DNA of 19,214 nucleotides from an uncultured Bacilli bacterium (GTDB lineage: Bacteria > Bacillota_I > Bacilli_A > RF39 > UBA660): positions 1 through 19,214 of the forward strand of contig CAKORY010000017.1 in NCBI GenBank assembly GCA_934101795.1, written 5' to 3'. Both the position numbers and the translations under genes were made by a program. How positions within the stretch are numbered: position 1 is the stretch's first letter; the number at the start of each line of letters is the position of its first letter. Below the pieces are notes generated by a model. That model was not told the DNA's origin. It did not search any database and saw nothing but the letters and a program-made list of their open reading frames with translations. This document shows positions 13,726-19,214 of the stretch, piece after piece.

Positions 13726-14619
13726 TTATAATTCTAACAAAAATTCATTTTCATTTATTAGATCATACGCAGGCTTTAGTATTAATTCATACCTTTTATT
13801 AAGTATTGTCTTATAAAATTTTTTTCTTAAATCAGAAATACAGGGAATTTCATCTATTAAATTTTCTATTTTATTCATATCTATCTTTGGAAATATGTCA
13901 AATAAGGCTTTACTACAATCATTACTTTCAAAGGAATTAATATAAAAGTAAGGGTTTATTTTAATTTTTCTTTTTAATGCTGAGTTAGGAAAAACAAAGA
14001 CTCTTTTTTCTATTTCATTTTCATCATTTAAAATACTATTTATTGTTTTGTCTTCTAATTTTGGATATAAACAAGATGCACAGTCAAATACTGGTGCTAT
14101 TTCAACTTCATTGGTATCAGAATTTATTAGAAAACCCCAGTTACCATTATGGCGATCAAAATTTCCTACGAAAGAGTCTACTATAAACATTTGCCAAAAA
14201 AATTTTTTTAAATTATCTTTATTATATAAAGTTTGTTCATCAATTACTGTTAAAACATCAGATAAGTCTGTTCCAAAACCAAGCTTACTACTACTTATAA
14301 TTGAATTTTTTAAGGAAGCAAAGTCATAAAATTTTTTATTGGGTTCAGTAAAATCTTTACAAGCTACTACTAAATGGTCTTTTTCACTAAAATATGTTCC
14401 AAGTAGAGTTTCTTGTGTTTTAAATCCTAATAAACTGAAAATATGGCAAGCAATATACTCACTTATTACACTACTTGTATATTGTCCTTTACAATCTTTT
14501 GATGAAAACTTAAGTAGATATTTTTGATTATTATATAATATTCCTATCTTAGAACCATTAGATCCGCCATACAACTTTGTATTTAATCTTATGCAGTTTG
14601 AAAAGTCAATTAAAGCCAT
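13726..14619 (-). CDS. HipA/CtkA-like Ser/Thr kinase-fold protein
   Basis: 297 residues from the ATG at 14619, which has GAGGTG seven bases upstream; an in-frame ATG at 14634 would contain that site. Kinase-fold features of the HipA/CtkA group: a glycine-rich loop YGGSNGSKIGI (about 17-27), a candidate ATP-contacting Lys in YLLKFSS (about 37), a catalytic loop GNFDRHNGNWGF (152-163) and a metal-binding APVFDCASC segment (175-183). It lacks the HipA N-terminal subdomain-1 and has no HipB-like DNA-binding partner beside it, which fits the stand-alone CtkA-like form. The substrate is unknown. It may act as a toxin, a signalling kinase or an effector. The gene looks complete. Convergent with the ZIP gene. 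Confidence 0.85.
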   Translation of the reverse strand: MALIDFSNCIRLNTKLYGGSNGSKIGILYNNQKYLLKFSSKDCKGQYTSSVISEYIACHIFSLLGFKTQETLLGTYFSEKDHLVVACKDFTEPNKKFYDFASLKNSIISSSKLGFGTDLSDVLTVIDEQTLYNKDNLKKFFWQMFIVDSFVGNFDRHNGNWGFLINSDTNEVEIAPVFDCASCLYPKLEDKTINSILNDENEIEKRVFVFPNSALKRKIKINPYFYINSFESNDCSKALFDIFPKIDMNKIENLIDEIPCISDLRKKFYKTILNKRYELILKPAYDLINENEFLLEL

Positions 14620-14661
14620 AAATAAACACCTCATGACAACTATATCATAAAGTGTTTATTT
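14620..14661. repeat. 10-bp inverted repeat around the kinase-like gene start region
   Basis: AAATAAACAC (14620-14629) and GTGTTTATTT (14652-14661), 22 bp apart. On the minus strand the downstream arm contains part of the ribosome binding site and abuts the ATG at 14619. A possible -10 (TATGAT, 14644-14649) lies between the arms. This could be an operator for autoregulation, or a hairpin that hides the ribosome binding site in read-through RNA from the ABC gene. Confidence 0.5.
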
Positions 14662-14669
14662 TAGCAACA

Positions 14670-16394
14670 TTATTCTTCATTTTCATATAAAGTTTTATAT
14701 GTTTTATTTTTTCTAAGTAATGATTTATGAGTTCCTTTATCTACTACCATTCCATCATCTATTAGATAGATAATGTCAGCATCAATTATAGTTGATAATC
14801 TATGAGCTACGATAATAATTGTATGATCTTTAACCAAATTATCAATTGCTTTTTTTACCTTAGCTTGATTTTCATTATCTAGAGCACTTGTGGCTTCATC
14901 AAATAAAATTATTTTACTATCTTTAAGTAAAGCTCTAGCAATAGCAAGTCTTTGTTTTTGACCACCTGATAAATTAATACCACCTTCACCAATCATAGTG
15001 TCATACTTTTTAGGAAGACTCATAATGTAATCATCTATTTCAGCAAGCTTACAAGCATTTCTAATTTTCTTTATTGACATATATGGGTCAATTATTTTTA
15101 AATTTTCAAGTATGGTTTTATTAAATATAAATGGTTCTTGGCGAATAATAGCAATGTTTTGTCTTAAAGCATCTTCAGTAAAATCATTAATTGGTATATC
15201 ATCAATTAATATAACACCACTATCAACATCAAAATATCTAAGAAGCAAATTAAATATACTAGTCTTTCCTTGTCCACTTTTACCAACAATAGCTAACTTT
15301 TTACCTGCTGGCAAACTTATATTAAACTCTTTAAATATTTCTTTTTCTTCATTCGGGTACTTAAATGTTACATTTTTAAATTCTATATTTCCTTCAATAT
15401 CAGTTTTTGAAGTGTTTCCAAAAATTTCATCTTTATATAGTTTATTATCTAAAATTTCATTTATTCTTTCCATTGAAACTTTCATTTTTTGATAACTCGA
15501 AGATAAATTTGTCATAAATTCTATAGTATTCATAAACCTATAAATATAATATGTCATGGCCATGAAAAAGGCAAAAGTGCCAGTTCCATTTATAATAAGT
15601 AATATACATGTTGCAAAGATAACAAACTCTAAAATTGTATTCAAATTATAAACCCAAGCATTATAGTTTTTCTCTGTAATCATTTGTTTATTTATTTTAA
15701 AGTACGTATTCCTCACTAAATTTTTAAAATTATTATTCATACTTTTTCTAATACCTAAAGCTCTAATTTCTCTGATGCCTCGGATATTTTCTGAAACATT
15801 TGCCACCGCTTCATCTTTTTGCTTATTTATTTCTTTTTGATCTTCTTTTATGCTTGGTAAATATTTATTAGATAAAAGATAAAATAATACTAAATATATG
15901 ATAACTTCAAAGGCAACAATAATAGAGTTAAAGCAAATATAAATAAAAACTATCAAAGAAGTAAACAAAGATATAGCTATTCTTAACACTTGTCTAAATG
16001 AATCAGATATTGTTGATGCATCACTTGTTATTCGATTTATAAATTCTCCGCTTGATTTTTCTTCAAAAGCTCTAGCTGGTAACATTCCTACCTTTTCATA
16101 AACTGCTATACCGATTTTTTCCATCATGTTATTTGCACATTTTTCCATGTAAATCTTACCATATCTATCAAATATAAGATTATCAATTAAGTTTATGATA
16201 AAGATTGAAAATAAAATGGCTATGGCTACAGCAAAAGAATTGTTACTTGCTTTATCTATTGCAAGACCTATTAAAAATCCATATAATGTTCCCACTAAAG
16301 CTGTTGCTAAAAGCAGAAAAAAAGATTTGATAAAAAGTCTTTTTTCATCTTTAAAATACTTTTTAAAAAATCTTATCATATCTTTAAACTTCAT
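14670..16394 (-). CDS. ABC exporter, fused permease and ATPase
   Basis: 574-residue half-transporter of the MsbA/LmrA type (type IV exporter fold), expected to work as a dimer in the cell membrane. Residues 1-300 hold about six transmembrane segments (roughly 22-45, 55-75, 138-157, 160-176, 253-270, 272-288). The ATPase domain has Walker A GKSGQGKTS (371-379), Q-loop Gln419, signature LSGGQ (475-479), Walker B ILFDE (496-500) and switch His531. All catalytic residues are present. ATG with AAAGGGTG upstream, only 2 bp after the mutS stop, so translation is probably coupled to mutS. The substrate cannot be told from sequence; there is no peptidase domain, so it is not a bacteriocin-processing type. 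No clear terminator follows. Confidence 0.92.
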   Translation of the reverse strand: MKFKDMIRFFKKYFKDEKRLFIKSFFLLLATALVGTLYGFLIGLAIDKASNNSFAVAIAILFSIFIINLIDNLIFDRYGKIYMEKCANNMMEKIGIAVYEKVGMLPARAFEEKSSGEFINRITSDASTISDSFRQVLRIAISLFTSLIVFIYICFNSIIVAFEVIIYLVLFYLLSNKYLPSIKEDQKEINKQKDEAVANVSENIRGIREIRALGIRKSMNNNFKNLVRNTYFKINKQMITEKNYNAWVYNLNTILEFVIFATCILLIINGTGTFAFFMAMTYYIYRFMNTIEFMTNLSSSYQKMKVSMERINEILDNKLYKDEIFGNTSKTDIEGNIEFKNVTFKYPNEEKEIFKEFNISLPAGKKLAIVGKSGQGKTSIFNLLLRYFDVDSGVILIDDIPINDFTEDALRQNIAIIRQEPFIFNKTILENLKIIDPYMSIKKIRNACKLAEIDDYIMSLPKKYDTMIGEGGINLSGGQKQRLAIARALLKDSKIILFDEATSALDNENQAKVKKAIDNLVKDHTIIIVAHRLSTIIDADIIYLIDDGMVVDKGTHKSLLRKNKTYKTLYENEE

Positions 16395-16396
16395 AA

Positions 16397-18946
16397 CTAT
16401 TCACCCTTTTTAATCTTTTGTTTTAAATCAAACAATATATTAAGTGATTCCATCGGAGTTGTATTGAGAACATCTATTTTATCTATTGTTTCTTTTATTA
16501 TATCATCTTTTTTAACATTTGGTTCAAAATTCATTGCAAGTTGTACTTTTTCTTCAGGATTTTTCTTCTTAGAATTACTTTCGTATTCACTTAATATTTC
16601 TTCAGCTCTATCTAATAGTTCATCAGGCATCTTAGCAAGTCTTGCAACGTGAATACCATAACTTTTGTCAACTGCACCATTTTTAACTTTATGCAAAAAG
16701 GTTATTTGACTTCCATTTTCTACAGCACTAACATGGACATTTTTAATATTTTTAAACTTTTTATCTAGTCTAGTTAATTCATGATAATGGGTTGAAAACA
16801 ATGTAAAAGCACCAATATTTTCGCTAATGTATTCAAGGATTGCTTGAGCCAAACTCATTCCATCATATGTTGCTGTACCACGACCTAATTCATCAAATAA
16901 AATTAAACTATTTTCTGTTGCGCCATCAATAGCATTTCTAGCTTCTTTCATTTCAACCATAAATGTTGACTCGCCACTTACTAAATCATCTGATGCTCCG
17001 ATTCGTGTAAATATCTTATCAATTATTGGAAGTGTTGCAGCTTCGCAAGGCACAAAAGAACCCATCTGAGCCATAATAACAATAATGGCAAGTTGCCTCA
17101 TGAATGTTGATTTACCACTCATGTTTGGTCCTGTGATAAGCAAAGTGTTTATGCCATTATCCATTAAACAATCATTTGGTACATATTCAGATTTACTTAC
17201 AGCTTCTACAACTGGATGTCTACCATTTTTGATATCTATTATGTGGTCACTTGTAAGTATAGGCCTTACTAAACTATATTCTTCACTACATATAGAAAGT
17301 GATGTTAATGCATCTATTTCACTTAAAGCATCAGCAGTTTTATTTAAAGCAGGTACTTCTTTTTTTACTGTTTCTTTTATATCACAAAATAACTTATATT
17401 CTAAATCAATAATATTTTCTTCAGCATTAAGTATCATGCTTTCTTTTTCTTTTAAGGCTGGTGAAATATATCTTTCACAATTAGTAAGAGTTTGTCTTCT
17501 TTCCCAATGATATTCTTCTTTTACTAGATTTTTACTACCATTTGGTATTTCAATAAAGTAACCAAATACTTTATTAAATCCAACTTTTAAGCTTTTTATA
17601 CCAGTTTCTTCCTTTACTTTAGCTTCAAAAGCTGCGACAAAATCTTTTCCCCCACTACGAATTTCTCTTAATTCATCAAGTTCTTTATTAAATCCAGTTT
17701 TTATCATGTAACCTTCTTTAATAGATATTGGGGCATCTTCTACTAAAGACTTTTCTAAAAGTTCAAATATCTTTTCATGAGTATCAATGTCATAATCAAA
17801 TCCAAGTTTTTCTGTTATTTTTTTTATTTCAGGTAAAACACCAATACTCTTTTTTAACTGTATTAAATCTCTGGCATTTAATGAACCATTTATTACTTTA
17901 CCAGATAACCTTTCAATATCATAAACTTCATAAAGTAGATTTTTAAGTTCATCTTTTAATATAAATTCATTATTTAGTTTTTCTATTTTATCATATCTAG
18001 CATTAATTGCATCTTTGTTTTTTAATGGATTTAACATCCAACTTTTAAGTTTACGGCTTCCCATGGCAGTCTTACATTTATCTAAAAGCCATATAAGAGA
18101 GTATGTTCTTTCTTTAAGTCTAAGAGTTTCCACTAGTTCTAGATTACGAATACTATGAATATCCATTTCAAGATAATCATTTTTCTTAATATAATTTATT
18201 TTGTTAATATGACTTAAATCTTTAAGTTGGCGATTATCAAGGTAGTAGAATAAATGAGCAACACCACTTTTAACTCTAGCATCACTAATTGTGCTAAACA
18301 AATATTCATATTTATCCCACAAGAACTCGCGACTTATTGTAACTTCAATGTTATATGTATTTTTAAGTAAATCAATTAATGCTGTATTTAAATTATCTAC
18401 AAAAATGACTTCTTTTAAATTAAGTCCAAGTATTTCATTAATTAAGGCATCTTCATTATTTTCTATAGACATACTTGCTAAATATCCTGTTGAAATATCA
18501 AGTATTGTTAATAAAATGCTATCATTAAAAAATAATATACTTGCTATATATGATGCATCTTTATCATTTAAAAGGTCATTATCAGCAATTGTTCCTTTAC
18601 TAATTACATCAACTATTCCTCTTTTAACCATACCTTTAGTTGTTTTAGGATCTTCAAGTTGTTCACATATTGCTACTCTATAACCTTTATTAACTAATTT
18701 TTCAATATATGGCTTAACATTATTATGGGGAACACCACACATTGGTACTCTTTCTTCAAGTCCTGCTACTCTACCTGTTAAAGTTAGTTCTAGCTCACGT
18801 GATGCAATTAAAGCATCATCAAAAAACATTTCATAAAAGTCACCAAGACGATAAAAAACAAGTTCTTCTTTATACTGGTCTTTAATTTCCATATATTGAG
18901 CCATCATTGGACTTAATTTTGTTCTATCTACTTCACTTAATTTCAT
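16397..18946 (-). CDS. mutS: DNA mismatch repair protein MutS
   Basis: MutS1, the mismatch sensor. 849 residues from the ATG at 18946, chosen for AGAGG eight bases upstream; codons further upstream run through the promoter. Mismatch-reading motif GDFYEMF with Phe37 and Glu39, the connector and lever/clamp domains (about 120-560), then the ATPase with Walker A GPNMSGKST (606-614), Walker B LILFDELGRGT (681-691), the STHYHEL switch region and the C-terminal helical dimerisation tail. Full-length, nothing missing. mutL, which often follows mutS in Bacillota, is not next to it; an ABC exporter gene is. Confidence 0.98.
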   Translation of the reverse strand: MKLSEVDRTKLSPMMAQYMEIKDQYKEELVFYRLGDFYEMFFDDALIASRELELTLTGRVAGLEERVPMCGVPHNNVKPYIEKLVNKGYRVAICEQLEDPKTTKGMVKRGIVDVISKGTIADNDLLNDKDASYIASILFFNDSILLTILDISTGYLASMSIENNEDALINEILGLNLKEVIFVDNLNTALIDLLKNTYNIEVTISREFLWDKYEYLFSTISDARVKSGVAHLFYYLDNRQLKDLSHINKINYIKKNDYLEMDIHSIRNLELVETLRLKERTYSLIWLLDKCKTAMGSRKLKSWMLNPLKNKDAINARYDKIEKLNNEFILKDELKNLLYEVYDIERLSGKVINGSLNARDLIQLKKSIGVLPEIKKITEKLGFDYDIDTHEKIFELLEKSLVEDAPISIKEGYMIKTGFNKELDELREIRSGGKDFVAAFEAKVKEETGIKSLKVGFNKVFGYFIEIPNGSKNLVKEEYHWERRQTLTNCERYISPALKEKESMILNAEENIIDLEYKLFCDIKETVKKEVPALNKTADALSEIDALTSLSICSEEYSLVRPILTSDHIIDIKNGRHPVVEAVSKSEYVPNDCLMDNGINTLLITGPNMSGKSTFMRQLAIIVIMAQMGSFVPCEAATLPIIDKIFTRIGASDDLVSGESTFMVEMKEARNAIDGATENSLILFDELGRGTATYDGMSLAQAILEYISENIGAFTLFSTHYHELTRLDKKFKNIKNVHVSAVENGSQITFLHKVKNGAVDKSYGIHVARLAKMPDELLDRAEEILSEYESNSKKKNPEEKVQLAMNFEPNVKKDDIIKETIDKIDVLNTTPMESLNILFDLKQKIKKGE

Positions 18947-18967
18947 ACTTAAAACCTCTGTCAAAAT

Positions 18968-18976
18968 ATTATAACA
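18968..18976 (-). promoter_or_regulatory. Extended -10 promoter of mutS
   Basis: Minus-strand TGTTATAAT (TGn plus TATAAT, 18968-18976), about 22 bp upstream of the ATG at 18946. The -35 is weak, as is common with extended -10 promoters. It also rules out the longer reading frame start at 19006. Confidence 0.65.
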
Positions 18977-19026
18977 CATGCTATATTTTTTTAAAAGAAA
19001 AAACACACAAAATTTTTTAAGGAATT

Positions 19027-19042
19027 TAGCATATATATGCTA
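19027..19042. repeat. 16-bp perfect palindrome upstream of mutS
   Basis: TAGCATATATATGCTA reads the same on both strands and lies about 50-70 bp upstream of the mutS -10. It could be a dimeric regulator's site. No function can be assigned. Confidence 0.5.
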
Positions 19043-19138
19043 TTATGATATGATTTTAACAGCTATAAACTCACAGACTATGCAAAACATTTTTAAAACA
19101 TAAAATGTATTTATATTTTAAAAATAGACATCTGCCAA

Positions 19139-19214
19139 TGAACTGAACCCCAAAAGTTGGACAGTTTATTTAATTAAATACTAATGGATTGTAATCTGTA
19201 ATTAACAGGTGACA
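19139..19214 (-). mobile_element. IS3-family insertion sequence, 3' end (cut by the window edge)
   Basis: Terminal inverted repeat TGAACTGAACCCCAAAAGTT continuing to GGACA (19139-19163), the form typical of IS3-family (IS150-like) elements. It is followed by the end of a transposase reading frame. The rest of the element lies beyond the right edge. Confidence 0.8.
19174..19214 (-). CDS. IS3-family transposase, C-terminal end (partial)
   Basis: The last 13 codons and stop read SPVNYRLQSISI, which matches the conserved LSPVxYR ending of IS3-family OrfB (DDE integrase) transposases. Stop TAA at 19174-19176; the 5' part is outside the window. It ends 11 bp before the inner edge of the terminal inverted repeat, the usual arrangement at the right end of these elements. 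Confidence 0.75.
   Translation of the reverse strand, partial: SPVNYRLQSISI

Overview
The window is AT-rich (roughly 28% G+C by eye) and Gram-positive in style: strong AGGAG-type ribosome binding sites, TTGACA/TATAAT-type promoters, and rpsB-tsf and frr in one neighbourhood. It carries peptidoglycan genes (murF, ddl), so it is not a wall-less mycoplasma. TGA is read as stop (it ends the first gene). The best fit is an uncultured gut-type Bacillota lineage such as the RF39/Erysipelotrichia-like Bacilli; this placement is inferred from protein style, not measured.

Layout, left to right. 65-1570 (-) encodes a membrane-anchored surface protein whose last ~180 bp are about 52% G+C, far above the rest of the gene, and end in a GC-rich hairpin. 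This looks like the variable region of a diversity-generating retroelement (DGR) target; no template repeat or reverse transcriptase lies in the window. 1745-2090 holds a decayed Fic-family gene. 2156-6860 is a translation-factor neighbourhood: rpsB-tsf, then three membrane-anchored proteins where pyrH would usually be, then frr. The rpsB leader carries a 17-nt near-copy of the 16S rRNA helix 35/36 segment near the S2 binding site, a candidate S2 autoregulatory site.

7070-7988 is the most unusual part. A divergently transcribed small nuclease-like gene (PBECR-type RNase/toxin fold) overlaps at its 3' end a ~94-bp structured element, and a diverged second copy lies 75 bp further on. A near-consensus promoter on the opposite strand lies just before the first copy, and both copies end in T-tracts on that strand. 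This is a candidate small antisense or structured RNA gene paired with the nuclease.

8007-12723 (-) is a probable operon lon-murF-ddl (protein quality control plus D-Ala-D-Ala peptidoglycan precursor synthesis). 12837-13631 (+) is a ZIP-family metal transporter, convergent across a bidirectional terminator with a HipA/CtkA-like kinase gene (13726-14619, -), whose start region lies inside a 10-bp inverted repeat. 14670-18946 (-) is mutS followed by a tightly coupled ABC exporter gene. The right edge (19139-19214) is the 3' end of an IS3-family insertion sequence: terminal inverted repeat plus the last codons of the transposase.

No tRNA, rRNA or CRISPR array was recognised.
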